Part shown: piece by piece, positions 10,704 through 21,067 of the stretch
How the letters are laid out: each line of letters opens with the position of its first letter
Numbering within the stretch: the stretch's first letter is position 1
DNA from: Diplolepis rosae
Taxonomy: Eukaryota > Arthropoda > Insecta > Hymenoptera > Diplolepididae
Length of the DNA: 64,000 nucleotides
Reading direction: 5' to 3'
Assembly: GCA_030998225.1 (NCBI GenBank)
Contig: JAPYXD010000723.1
Location: 20,620,001 to 20,684,000 of the forward strand
Made by a program: the position numbers and the translations under genes
Notes under the pieces: model-generated
What the model saw: only the letters and a program-made list of their open reading frames with translations
The model's database searches: none
What the model was told of the DNA's origin: nothing

Positions 10704-11081
10704 AACGAAGAACAAATGGGTACAATTCAGACATTTAATCAACGATGTTCAAATTTTGCCAAGGTTTCGCCTCCTCTCCAGAGGCATCATCAGGACTCAC
10801 AAATTCAGTAGCATAAAAGAGTTTACAGGATTTTAATATAATAATGCCAAGTCAAGCCAAGAGAAATAAATCGTTAAAATCAGGATAAGAAAAACGTAAT
10901 AATTAAAGTAAAAATCTGTAAAATCAATTCCCAACGTTCACTTAAAAATTGAAATTAACGAAAGGAAAAGACATTTTGTTTTATCGCTAGGAAATATTAA
11001 TCGTTGATTAAATGTCTAAATTGTACCCATTTGTTCTTCGTAATTATTATCAAACACTTGAACGTTAAACATTTCTTAACT
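10704..11081 (-). mobile_element. Penelope-like (or similar) retroelement fragment with inverted terminal copies
   Basis: Bounded by an inverted pair (GAAGAACAAATGGGTACAAT near 10707 and its reverse near 11020-11040). A 17-bp direct repeat, AGTATTTTTATAATAAT, stands on each side (10687-10703 and 11082-11098) and may be a target duplication. A hammerhead-like motif lies just inside the left end on the minus strand. Penelope-like elements are known for such ribozymes and for inverted terminal copies. No reverse transcriptase is left. Confidence 0.5.
10764..10793 (-). ncRNA. Hammerhead-ribozyme-like core
   Basis: On the minus strand CTGATGA is followed by a GCCTC/GAGGC stem and then GAAAC. That is the order of the conserved hammerhead core (CUGAUGA, stem II, GAAAC). 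Next comes CTTGGC, which could form only a very short stem III. The cleavage triplet is not obvious, so activity is unproven. Confidence 0.5.
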
Positions 11082-11097
11082 AGTATTTTTATAATAA

Positions 11098-11275
11098 TCT
11101 ACTTGTGTACATAGTCATTGATTCATGTTCTACAAATTCATAAACGTCTTTGCGATAAGGAAAATCAGTTTGTCCCTGAGGATTTTTTAATCGAAGCCTA
11201 TATATACTCATCAAACTGCTTCAAATACTAGTTTTTATCAAAATTTAGTCAAAATGATATTTACTACTCAACAGA
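11098..11275 (+). pseudogene. Duplicated SPH promoter and broken exon 1
   Basis: Closely matches 5184-5355, including the TATATATA box, the leader and the ATG context (TAGTCAAAATGATATTTAC). After MIFTT the sequence diverges and the hydrophobic signal peptide and donor site are lost. The rest of this gene copy now lies 20 kb downstream (31242-32347). Confidence 0.8.
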
Positions 11276-11399
11276 TATATTACTCAACAGTCCGTAAAAG
11301 ACTTTTACAAGGTGGAAGTAAGGCCATTAAACCACAGACAAAGTAACTCCTGACCATCAAAATGGTGAAGAAAAAGATCAAAATAAATAAGAAAAAGTA

Positions 11400-11830
11400 A
11401 AGACAAAAAGCTTATTGCAGTTCATTACGGAAATGGTCAAATATCCTGCAAAGAAAATTTTTTGGGGCTGTGTTTCATATATAGGACCAGGCACTTTAGT
11501 GTTAGTTCAAGGGATGATGAACAGTCAAAAATACAAAGCAATGCTGAACTAACATTTGTCCAGAGAGCTGCAGAAAGTTCAGGCCACCAGAGAACCAATT
11601 TTTCAACAAGATTCAGTGCCGTGTTACGTATCCAAGATGAAGAAGAAATACTTCGAAGACAATGGGGTTACACTGCTGGACTGACCTATAATATTTCACC
11701 AGATCTGAATCCCATAGAAAATTTATGGGTAATTTGCAAGGCCTGACTGCAAAAATTGGTCTGCACGACGGAGACAAAAATGATCGAAGCAGTGACTCAA
11801 ATGTGTTCCCACGATGAAAGACTTTAAAAA
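11400..11830 (+). pseudogene. Tc1-like transposase remnant
   Basis: In two or three shifting frames the plus strand reads WGCVSYIGPGTLVLVQGMM, then FQQDSVPCYVSK, then SPDLNPIENLWV. These are the middle and end of a Tc1-type DD34E transposase: the second catalytic Asp lies in QQDSVPC, and the final Glu in PIENLW. The amino-terminal DNA-binding part is missing and at least two frame breaks and stops occur. Clearly inactive. No terminal repeats could be assigned. Confidence 0.75.
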
Positions 11831-11908
11831 CCGCAAAAATTTAATCGATTCAATGTCTAGACGAGTTCAAGCTGTCATCAAAGTCGAAGGTGGTCAATAT
11901 TTCCTATT

Positions 11909-12502
11909 AACCCATTATTACCCAAGCCAAATCCAGGCTGAACAGCACCAAACTAACTATTGGTTCACTGTCCAAATGAAAAAAAATTTACGCGGGTTTT
12001 TTCTTTTTGCGATTCCAATTGTTTATGCGAAATTATTTAAACAAATTAACAAAAATTTCACAATTACAAAAAACTGATAATGCCAATCGATTCTACGGGG
12101 GAAAACAGGTCGAAAACCTCTATACCATTTTGTTGTCAGATTCTATTTTGTTAGTGTATTATCGTTATAAACAATGACATCCCGAGGGGAGACGCTGTAC
12201 CCCATTCTACCCACTAACTATTGTATCGCTGTCCAAACGAAAATAAAATTTTCACTAACAAAATAGAATCTGACAAAAAACTGGTATAGAGGTTTTCGAC
12301 TTGTTTTTTCCCGTAGAATCAATTGGCATTATCAGTTTTTCTAAATTGCAAAATTTTTGTTAATTTATTTAAATAATTTCGCATAAACAATTGGAATCGC
12401 AGAAAAAAAAAACACGGGTAAATTTTATTTTCATTTGGACAGTGATCCAATAGTTAGTTTGGTGCTATTTAGCCTGGATTTCGCTTGGATAATAATGGGT
12501 AA
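11909..12502. mobile_element. Foldback MITE (about 0.6 kb)
   Basis: Nearly the whole element is an inverted repeat. Arms of about 250 bp start with ACCCATTATTACCCAAGCC and return as GGATAATAATGGGT. They surround a loop of about 90 bp (near 12165-12255). Arms agree over long stretches, e.g. CATAAACAATTGGAATCGC near 12371 against its reverse near 12014. No coding potential. The target duplication is not clear. Confidence 0.8.
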
Positions 12503-12885
12503 AATAACGTTTGAAATATATTGTAATACTTTTAAAAAATAATTTTATTGGAAATAAACGATTTCACCTAAAAAAATCTGAGCGTTAACATTATTTCACA
12601 CAATACTGTATTTCATTCCTGTTTCAAAGTGTTCCAGTATGTCGGTCTTTGATATGAGGCTATTCAAATGTAATGACGAACCGTTGTTCTTACTGCTTAG
12701 AACTTTTGCAGACTGGTAATGAGTCTTGTGACACCTTGTCTACTTCCACCATGCCAAATCTCACATTTCTAAAGCCTGAAAATTGTTTTAAAAATGCAAA
12801 AAATTGTATATTTTTTCTTGGCCCATTATGTATTTGGGATTCTTGGTTCTTGAATATATTATTATAATTGTGTCTAATTTTTAAA
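12503..12885. other. AT-rich spacer, nothing recognised
   Basis: No gene, RNA or repeat recognised between the foldback element and the mariner copy. Confidence 0.4.
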
Positions 12886-12887
12886 TA

Positions 12888-13850
12888 TCAGGTGTACAAA
12901 TAAGTTTCCGCTGTTTGACGAAAGTTGGCGTCACCAGTAAGTTTTGGTTAAAGTTGACAGATGTAAAACGTCACTGCACAAGGCTGGACATCTGTCAACA
13001 ACATAACCTTGAAATATTAGTGGATTTTTATCAGTATAATATATTCTTTTGTTTGTAGTGAATGGTTTCAAAAGTTTAAGAACGGCGAATTTAGACAAAG
13101 GAAGTAGCGCACGCAAAAAAGAAAATGCTGGTGATCAGTAATCGATTGCTGATTATCAGTACGCCGGTAAGTCAGCAACGGTACTTACAGCTGAGCAGCA
13201 TTTTTGTACTGTGGCTCAGTCCGTGCACATATTGAAGGCCAGTGCTAAGCCTATCAGCATCACTAGTCACTACTAGTCAGTAAAAAAATGCTGCTCAGCA
13301 GCAACTGGCATTCTGAGGTGCAGAAAGGCGATACCTAATATTATCAACTACGATTCACTGTCCTGCAATACGAGTTATAAATAAATCAAAGCATCTGACT
13401 TCCACTTTTTCAGTGAATCGGTCACTGAATATAAGAAACAAAGTACTCAGGGACAATATTTCTTATTTCGCGATACTCGAGTGCTGCGTTACGACGAGCG
13501 AGTTCCTGCAAAGCAGCATTCAGATTGCTGTGTTGTAGAAATTTAGAAAACTTCTGATTAGAATCGAAGTTACTCTACTTTAGCATTTTCCCTTGCGAAA
13601 GCAGAATTAAGCATCTCAGTTTCTGTTGAGCAGCACGGAAATGCTGATTATTAGCATGTACTTTTTTGCGTGCGGAAGGTCGAAAGTGTACGAAGACGTG
13701 GAATTGGAAGCATTATTTGATTAAGATTCGTGCCAAATCCCGGTAGAACAATACAATGAACAATAATTCAAATAAAAAATAAGGCTCTGTTCTTTTACAA
13801 TAAATGCCCTATTTTTGATAAAAACGGCGGAAACTTATTTGTACATCTGA
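12888..13850 (+). mobile_element. Deleted mariner (second copy of the 3090 family) carrying a nested insertion
   Basis: The ends match the 3090-3639 element (TCAGGTGTACAAATAAGTTT left, TCAGATGTACAAATAAGTTT reversed right) with TA on both sides. It lies in the opposite orientation to that copy. It keeps a fragment of the transposase (EWFQKFKNGEF, then GRSKVYEDVELEALF after the insertion) but has lost the start and nearly all of the catalytic domain. A 563-bp element with its own inverted ends is inserted in the middle (13110-13672). Confidence 0.85.
13110..13672. mobile_element. TIR element nested inside the mariner
   Basis: Begins CACGCAAAAAAG and ends CTTTTTTGCGTG. The uninterrupted mariner relative shows the empty site (GTAGCGGAAGG), so the insertion boundaries are known to within about 2 bp and CG appears duplicated. 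The inside is rich in CAGCAG/CTGCTG-type self-complementary words. No transposase. Confidence 0.75.
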
Positions 13851-13852
13851 TA

Positions 13853-14792
13853 GAATTTTATTAATTCCAGATAAAGTTATTTGTTTGAATTTCTTCTTGA
13901 AAATTTCTCTTATTTTTAAAGAAAAACAAAAAAAAATTGTTGTCGACAGAGCACTTTTTTATCAAAAGAAATTTCATTTACGCTCTAATAACCAGAATCA
14001 GTGAAACAACTCACTAGAAATAACTTCCAGTGGCATTAGCTTGGCAGTAAACACGCAGAAAACAATTCCACGTGCTGTTCCGAGTGTAGTGTTTTTGTTA
14101 GTACTTTTTCATTAAAAAATGAGTGAGAAAGTGTATAAGAAAGAGAGAAAACAGTGTTTTTAAAATCAGAGTACCAATTGCCCAAAAGCCATTTTGTATC
14201 GTTAATTTAAATAAACAATTTTTTGTATACCTTAATACATGTGCAATAAAATCTCAAAATTTTATTTTAATCCATTGACTAGTTTTCGAGACAAAAATTC
14301 GCAAAGAAAGGTTCATTTTTCAGTATGTCTGGGTAGTATAACCCCTTAAAGGAAGATGCACGCTGTACAGACTGTCTCCTTTCCTCCAATGGTGTACGCT
14401 GTCTAGGCTGCTATCTCGAACACCGCCTTTCAGCGATGCACGCTGCAACAGGCTGTCGTTTTTATTAATTCTGTAGATTTATATTGTTGAATGCTTGCGT
14501 ACGTAGTCCAGACATCTAAGTAAATTTAACTACGTCTTTATTTGGGTTCAATTGCTGCACACAACACAGAGTACTGAGTAGATGATATTATACGTGTCAT
14601 TAAGTGCGCTGAAATTTAATTATGTTTTATTAACAATGTATGTTTCCCGCGGTGGTTTAACGGTAATAATACGTTAGCTCGTAAAGCGTGGCAATTTTGG
14701 AATGCGAGTAGATGATGCACGAGAGTTTCATTTTACTATTCAAATTATACTTGCCTTGAGTGATATTATTCAAAATGCGAGATGTCAAGATG
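13853..14792. other. Non-coding stretch
   Basis: AT-rich, with a mildly GC-richer patch at about 14345-14460 in which CGCTGTACAGAC-type words recur. No gene recognised. Confidence 0.4.
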
Positions 14793-14794
14793 TA

Positions 14795-15599
14795 AAGGGT
14801 GATCAATTTAGAGGTATAGGATTTCAAATTGAAATAAAACAACGTAAATTCAAATTGATAGGACAATCTTTTTTATTTTTGTGTAGAACCATTCACGACA
14901 TTTATATCAACAAATGTTGGCCGCAACTGCGCTTTAATTCGTCCATCCGTAAACACCAATTTTGAATGACTCGCTCAACGACTTCGGGCGGTATCTCGCT
15001 AATAACTTCAGTAATGTTGACTTCCAATGCCTCAATAGTAGCTGGTTTATCCACAAAACATTTAGACTTTACATACCCCCACAAATAAAAGTCCAAAGGT
15101 GTGATATCACACGATCTTGGAGGCCAATCCACCGGTCCGAAACGAGAGATAAATTGCTCACCGAAACAACTACGCATTAAATCCATTGTTTCACGGGCTG
15201 TATGACATGTAGCGCCGTTTTGTTGGAACCAAATATCGTGGAGATTACGGGCTTCAATTTCCGGCATCAAAAATCGCCCAAGTAGTGCCATAAGATAGTC
15301 GAGTATCATCCAATAATGTTAAATTATTCTCGAGTTTGCCGATGGTATGCCGAATAGTGCGTTCGGTAGGACGATTATGTACACCATAAATTGGCCAGAG
15401 CGCGCGATAAACACTTTTCACAGAGCGTCCATTTTCGTAATATAATTGTACGATTTGTAAACGTTGTTGAGGCGTAAGTCTTTCCATGATGAAATGTCAA
15501 TAAAAACTGAATAAAATTGTGTATTTAGTTTGACAGTAGTCGCGCGTGACATGTCAATAAAACCCTATTGGAAAAAGTACCTCCATTTTGATCACACTT
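14795..15599 (-). mobile_element. Deleted IS630/mariner-type element (805 bp)
   Basis: Ends AAGGGTGATCAATTTAGAGG and, reversed, AAGTGTGATCAAAATGGAGG are flanked by TA (14793-14794, 15600-15601). The body carries the first and last parts of a transposase on the minus strand. It belongs to the same transposase family as the element at 61045-61605. Confidence 0.8.
14902..15487 (-). pseudogene. IS630/mariner-type transposase, middle deleted
   Basis: Starts at the ATG (15485-15487) with MERLTPQQRLQIVQLYYENG and a helix-turn-helix region (RPTERTIRHTIGKLE). After a deletion and a frame change it continues with NLHDIWFQQNGATCHTA, then WPPRSCDITPLDFYLWGYV and a carboxy end RSCGQHLLI. In this family the residue after FQQ is normally the second catalytic Asp; here it is Asn. 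The first Asp region is gone. So the enzyme is dead both by deletion and by substitution. Confidence 0.8.
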
Positions 15600-15601
15600 T
15601 A

Positions 15602-15988
15602 CGACTCCTGTTGCTAATTGTGGGTGATGAGAGATTAATTCTGATATATTTCGTGATCCCAAAATAGCTGTAGCACCGCCAACTTTTATAATACTGTTAT
15701 CATTCTCGACAAATGACGTCGATGATCTTCTATGAAATAGAAATTTGTAATCTTGATCCCGTTTACTGTTATGAGTCATTATTATGAGGATAAAGGTAAA
15801 GCACATATTCTATCATACTAATCAGAGATAATTTTTTGGTGTCATTTTCTCCGCGCCATTTAAAATCTTTGTTTCTTGGCTCTTGGGCTTCTTCGGAAAG
15901 TTGCCTGATAAGGATCGCAAAAAACAATCGAGAGCGTATTTAAGCATACTAGGGTGTTTGACATTGACGTGATAAAATGAACAAGAAT
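15602..15988. other. Spacer, nothing recognised
   Basis: Short open frames only; no motif. No element ends recognised. Confidence 0.35.
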
Positions 15989-15989
15989 T

Positions 15990-16555
15990 AATTTTTTTGG
16001 CAAAAATCGGTTTTATTTCTCAATGTATTATTCTTTTATCTCTATACAACGAGTTCAACGATCTTTCAGCTTTCTTATGCCTTCCAAATAATACAATTTG
16101 TCAAACCCTCCAAAATGCTCTTCTGTTTCTCATTCAACTTCTTCGTTCGACTCAAAACGCCTACCACACAGCCATCTCTTGAGGTTTGGCAACAGATAAT
16201 AGTCACTGGGGGCCAGGTTTGAAGAAGACGGTAAATGCAGAAGCGATTCGAAACCCAATGCATGCTTTTTTGCTAGTGTAATCTTCGATGTGTGAGATGT
16301 TACATTGTCAAAATGAAAAAGAATATTTTTCATCTTCTAATGTAGCCGTTTCTTCCTGATTTCGTCACCAAATCAATCCAATAATGCAGCATAATATGCT
16401 CCAGTAATCGTCCTTCCTTTCTTAAGGTAGTCGATGAATAGGTAGCCCATGTGCATCCCAAAGAACTGTAGCTATAACTTTCACAGCCGATTGTTGCCTT
16501 TTCGGACGCTTTAGTGCACTTGCACTAGGTTTAACCCACTGTTTTGAACCTTCAC
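15990..16555 (-). pseudogene. Mariner transposase remnant (C-terminal two thirds)
   Basis: Minus-strand frames with breaks read HFDNVTSHTSKITLAKKHAL, NLAPSDYYLLPNLKRWLCG and RRFESNEEVE. These are the second and third catalytic Asp blocks and the carboxy part of a mariner transposase. Upstream, weaker similarity (a GCTGCATTATTGGATTGATTTG region) matches the segment between the first and second Asp. Several frameshifts. No terminal repeats found. Confidence 0.7.
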
Positions 16556-17147
16556 GTGATTCACAAATTCTTTGAAGTTGTCGGTGAGAGGCGAGTAATC
16601 CTCGAGCGCTGGTCTTTCCGGATCATATGGGGGATCCTTGGGGCCAGGGTTGGATCCGATTTACGGGGGTAACCTCTTGTTTCCCGCAGGAATTTGTCTG
16701 TGTACTGGCGACAGCGAATTGTCGTGAGGGGGTTTGGGTTGCAATGCCCGAGCATTGCGGGTCTGTTGTTTCTGGACTGGCTAGGATACCGCACGTTGGA
16801 TGCCCCTAGGATAATGGGGGTGACGGCTAGTCGTCTTCCAAATATAAGGTGGGTAGATCTAAGGGCGCTCCCGGTACCGTTTTTTTTATAGCCACTAGAC
16901 GCTCCTCGTCTCCATCCAGTAGCTTACCGGGACGAGAGTTATTTCCGATCGATTGCGTCGGATGACAGATGGACCATCCCATTGTATTATCTGCAGATAT
17001 TGCACAATTGTGTCGGCAGATTAAGGTCAATAAAAACCAACAAGATCTGTAGAGAATCCTGTGGAGAACGAACTCTTTGAAACCATTCCAGCGTTTTCGA
17101 CACTCTGCACTTACATACGATACCGCTTCAGCTTCCTTTAAGGGGGT
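16556..17147. other. GC-richer stretch of possible retroelement origin
   Basis: Base composition rises sharply at about 16590-17000 against AT-rich neighbours. Open frames exist on both strands, but none shows a reverse transcriptase, gag or zinc-knuckle motif. It could be the untranslated end of a non-LTR element; this is inference from composition only. Confidence 0.3.
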
Positions 17148-17290
17148 CTCCTTATCCAGAACCTTCAAAAAAGGCACTTTTTCCCAATTTTCTTTGAAGC
17201 AGAAAATAAAAACACTGGTCAAAGATTTTTCGCATATATTTAGGTACATATTTGAACTTGTTAAAAAAAAATTTTCATTTGAAAACAAGA
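17148..17290. mobile_element. Fragment of the TTAA/GGGGGTCTCCT MITE family
   Basis: TTAAGGGGGTCTCCTTATCC at 17148 closely resembles the left end of the complete element at 60184 (TTAAGGGGGTCTCCTCATCA), and the similarity continues through a CTTCAAAAAA block. The right end was not located. Confidence 0.5.
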
Positions 17291-17339
17291 AAAAATCTCG
17301 GAAACTATTTTTCGACAGAGTGATAATAAGTTAGCAATT

Positions 17340-18240
17340 GTAACAACCGCGAGGCGTCCCCTGGGTACGTGATTGCTTATCTGCAGGGGTCGTCTGAGTA
17401 CCCGACCGACCATTGAGATTAAAAGGTAAAAACTGAAGTTCGGACAGTCCAGGTTTCTTCTCGCGTCCTTTGCGGGCTTTGGGCGGAGGTAAGGTCAGGA
17501 GTCCTGGAAAAACTTAGACAGGACATAGTCCCGAGACCTATGACGTTTCCGACGGGCGTTCTCTAGTACCGTTCGGGAGCTTTGCTGCTCCTCTTTGGTG
17601 TTAGCCCCTAGAATGGAGGCTTTAGAACCGCTGGTGAGGTCCAGACTGAGAGAGTGGGCGGCCGCTCAGTCTACCCCGGGAGCGACGGGAAAAAGAACCT
17701 TCCTGGCCCGGGAGAGCCTAGCTCGGATGTGTCATCGAATCTTCAAGAGCTTCCTCAGTGAGTCGCTGGAAGGTGGGGTTAGCGGCAGTTTCCCCTTCGG
17801 CGTACCGCCAAGGGGTACGTGTTGGCTATCCGTGAGACATCCTCCTGGTGTCGCTTGGTGGCGCTGGTCAGCTCTGGTGTAGGCAGGCGCGTCGGCAGGC
17901 CAGTCGTGGCTACTGGTCTGCCGATCGTCTCTGGAGATGGCGGAAATATCGGCCAACTGCGTAGATTCGGAGACTACCTGGTTCCTGGCCAAGCTTTTAG
18001 CCACCGCTGCTAAACGTGCTTGCCTCTCTCGGAACCCGGCTCGGTTCTGACGTTGGCGCGGGTTAAGGCCCATGCGTCAGAGACCCGTGATGCGTCCCCA
18101 AGGGAGGGCATTAACGGAGGCTGAACTTGAGGGTGATCCGACTGGTGAGGGAGTGATGCGTCCGTAGGGCATCGGGTCGTCATCCTGAAAAGGACGGTTG
18201 GAGTCAGTTGCCCTAAGAAGGGCAGTTGGATTTAAAAGAA
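17340..18240. other. GC-rich island of about 0.9 kb, unidentified
   Basis: Strongly GC-rich DNA inside AT-rich surroundings. The plus strand is open for 95 codons from about 17595 and the minus strand for 113 codons from about 18073. Both products are Arg/Ser/Pro-rich and lack motifs. Composition resembles the GC-rich gypsy and R1-like pieces in this window, so a retroelement 5' region or gag is the likeliest source, but no homology is visible by eye. Confidence 0.3.
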
Positions 18241-18781
18241 CTATCAAGGTTGTTTGAAAGAAGAAGTAACGAAGGTTGTTTGAAAGAAAAAGAGTTTATT
18301 CTTAGTCAAAGGACAGAATTCTTTCGTGCGTCACCGACAAGGTCCCGTCGGTCAGTGACTCGTGTACCATGCCATTTAAGATTGTTTTTATTCTTAGTAA
18401 ATTCAGTACAGGAAGTTTTACAATTTCGTGTTATTTATCAAATATCATAGACATACCATTTCGCAATACGAAATATGGATCTAATTTATTAAAATTATTC
18501 AAGTGTTGTGTTATTCCAGTGGTTTGATTCGTGAGATCATTAAGTGTTGTGATTTGTTTCAGTAAAAATTTTTTTAAAAACTTTTTAATTTTGTGTTGAA
18601 TAGCCTTAAAACTAGTTAAATTTAGTTAACACTTAAATCTAAACATTTCCTATTCTAAGACTCTTTGATTAACAATTGATACGGAATGTTATGCTTACAT
18701 TTAAACGGCATATCACGCTTCGTTTTGTATATTATCAGTTCATTTGTGAGATCTTGCATCGCTTCGGAGTTTTCTATGTGA
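18241..18781. other. Probable 3' region of the Jockey element plus unknown DNA
   Basis: A 17-bp direct repeat (AAGGTTGTTTGAAAGAA at about 18246 and 18271) is seen. The remainder is AT-rich and lies directly downstream of the Jockey reverse transcriptase stop, so it may be its 3' untranslated region. No poly(A) end was found. Confidence 0.3.
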
Positions 18782-19283
18782 TTAACATAGACCTTTAGAT
18801 TTTTCCTTTGGGCTCCATTTTAATATCAGTCTTAAGCACCTATTTTGTATACTTTGCAGTGTATTTACATTTGTTTTACAGGTATTTGACCAAAGTGGCG
18901 CTGCGTGCATTATAATTGGCTTAATTATCGCCATATATAGTATAAGTTTGTTTTTTAAATTGAGTTTACTTCGTCTACCTATGAGACAATGTAGCATTCC
19001 AATTACTCCGTAGGCTTTCCTCTTTATGCTTTGGATATGTTTGCTATGACTTAGCTTATGATCTAGTATTTTACCTAAATATTTTGCTTCAGTCTTAGGT
19101 TGGATTTGGATATTATTCATAATTAGCTTAGGTACGAGTTCTTTTCTTTTTTTAATATTGAATACTATGAATTCAGTCTTATCAACATTTATCTTTAATT
19201 TCCATAATTGGAAATATTCTAGCAAAATATTTAGGTAACTTTGTAGTTTCCCTACAGCTAGTCTAATTCTCCAAGACGATATA
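18782..19283 (-). pseudogene. Jockey reverse transcriptase, C-terminal (thumb) part
   Basis: Reads on from the FADD motif of the upstream fragment: LQSYLNILLEYFQLWKLKIN, DKTEFIVF, YLGKILDHKLSHSKHI, then KLILYMAIIKPIIMHAAPLW and QNRCLRLIL before the stop. These are the typical blocks after the RT active site in Jockey-type ORF2 proteins. Open throughout this piece. Confidence 0.85.
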
Positions 19284-19285
19284 TA

Positions 19286-20508
19286 CCAGGTGTGTTAGTT
19301 GAAGTTTGCCGGTTTTTTCAATAAAGAAAACACTTAATTCTCAAGGGAATCTCAAAAAAATTTTATTCAAAGTATTGACCATTGGATCTACACATTTTAC
19401 CCATCTTTCAGGCAAATCATGGATACCATTCCAAAAAAACTTTTTCTCTTTCAAGGCAAACCATTCGACGAGCCATTTTTCGACTTCTTCAAAATTGGCG
19501 AAGCGCTGCTCTGCGAGTGAGTGTCCCATCGAAGCAAAAAGGTGATAGTCGGACGGAGCGAGGTCTGAAGAGTACGGCAGGTGCGATAATATTTCCCAAT
19601 TCAATGCTTTTAATGTGTTCTTCACCACTTTAGCGGTATGAGACGGTGCGTTGTCATGATGTAGGATAATTTGTTGTCGGTAGCGATCCGTATTCACCGT
19701 CTCACCAGGTTTTAATAACTCGAAGTACATCACACCACACTGGTCCCACCAAACACAGAGCATTGTCTTACGGCCAAAGCGATTTGGCCTTGGAGTCGAT
19801 GGGCCGACCTCACCAGGAGAAAGCCATGATTTTTTCCGCTTCGGGTTCTCGAAATAAATCCATTTTTCGTCCCCCGTGATAATTCGATGCAGAAAAGATT
19901 TCCTTTCGAACCGTTGAAGCAGCATTTCACAAATGGTTTTTCGATTTTCCATTTGTCTATCGTTCAGTTGGCGTGGTACCCATTTTCCATACTTTTGGAT
20001 TTTTCCCATGGCTTTTAAACGTTGGCAAATTGCTTCTCGGATCACATTTAGTGTTTGCGCCAATTGTTGTTGCGATTGGGTTGGGTCTTCATCCAATAAC
20101 GCCTGCAATTCCTCGTCATCGAACTTTTTCGCTGCACCAGGATGTTCATTGTCTGTTAAATCGAAATCTCTACTTCAAAATTGACGAAACCATGTCTCAC
20201 ATGTTCTAATCACTGGAGCATGTTCACCATAAGTTTCTACCAGCAATCGATGAGCTTCAACTGCTTTTTTCTTTTGATGAAATAAGAAAAGCAACGAATG
20301 CCGCAAATGCGATTTACTTGGAACGAAACTCGACATATTCATTGAGGTAAACAACTATGATGCTATTATTTTGGCAGAATGTAATTGTGTATTTTTGAAG
20401 GTTATTGTCCGTAGAAAAATTTGACATAGATGCCAAATCATAGAAATGTATACATATCTCTAGCGACATCTATGAGTAAAACCGGAAAATTTCAACTAAC
20501 ACCCCTGG
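19286..20508 (-). mobile_element. Near full-length mariner (1223 bp) inserted in the Jockey RT
   Basis: Ends CCAGGTGTGTTAGTTGAAGT and, reversed, CCAGGGGTGTTAGTTGAAAT are flanked by TA (19284-19285, 20509-20510). Size is close to an intact mariner (about 1.3 kb). It carries one transposase gene on the minus strand with a nonsense codon and a small internal deletion. The insertion postdates the Jockey copy. Confidence 0.95.
19341..20336 (-). pseudogene. Mariner transposase with one nonsense codon and a small deletion
   Basis: From the ATG (20334-20336) the frame gives the mariner DNA-binding region (MSSFVPSKSHLRHSL, then VEAHRLLVETYGEH). A TGA follows WFRQF near 20180. The frame then stays open for about 255 codons to the stop at 19341. 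The catalytic residues are visible: Asp in GDEKWIYF, Asp in HHDNAPSHTA, Asp in SSDLAPSDYHLF, i.e. D,D34D. Between RYRQQ and IILHHDN about 20 residues usual for the family are missing. Probably inactive, though its ends are well preserved. Confidence 0.9.
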
Positions 20509-20510
20509 TA

Positions 20511-20915
20511 CAGAGCTGTGTCATCCGCAAATGGTGATAATTTAACTTGTGCCGACTTCGGGATATTATTAAGGAAATAGATAAAAAGCACAGGGCCTAG
20601 TATTGATCCTTGCGGTACTCCCGCAGCTATTAGTCGTTCAGTGGAGGATACTTTGTTTGACTTGAATATGAAAGTTCTGTTTTTCAGGTAACTTTGAAGA
20701 ATTTTAAGTATATATATGGGGAGGTTATGATTAGCTAGTTTGTGTATGAGACCTTCGTGCCATACGGTATCGAAGGCTTTTTCTATATCAAGTAGTACAA
20801 GTGCTGTTGATTTATTTGGATTGAAGTTTGTACTTACGTAGTTAAAGACTCTGTACAGATTTTGAACAGTGTTTCTTTGCTCTCTGAAGCCAAATTGTTC
20901 CGGTATTAGATACAT
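20511..20915 (-). pseudogene. Jockey reverse transcriptase core
   Basis: Contains the conserved RT blocks in order: IPEQFGFREQRNT, LLDIEKAFDTVWHEGL (first catalytic Asp), AAGVPQGSILGPVLF and FADDTAL (the catalytic Asp pair). The upstream neighbour (fingers and endonuclease) is missing and the frame shifts near 20915. At the left edge the coding frame is cut by the mariner insertion. Confidence 0.9.
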
Positions 20916-21067
20916 TAAATATGTAGTTTAGTTGTACGATTAATTTTTTTGGTAGTTTTTTTAACAATATGTTTTGAATATTATCTAAGCCCGGTGCTTT
21001 CTTAGGTTTGGGTCTTTTTATGGCTTCTTTTATTTCTTTAGCGGTTGTGAGTTCTATTTGGTCTTTG

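Noticed and set aside
14640..14700. A-box-like TGGTTTAACGG suggesting another SINE or tRNA
   Set aside because: No acceptable B box at the right distance and no tRNA fold.
16827..17288. 153-codon minus-strand frame
   Set aside because: It crosses a composition boundary and a MITE end, which a real exon would not; no motif.
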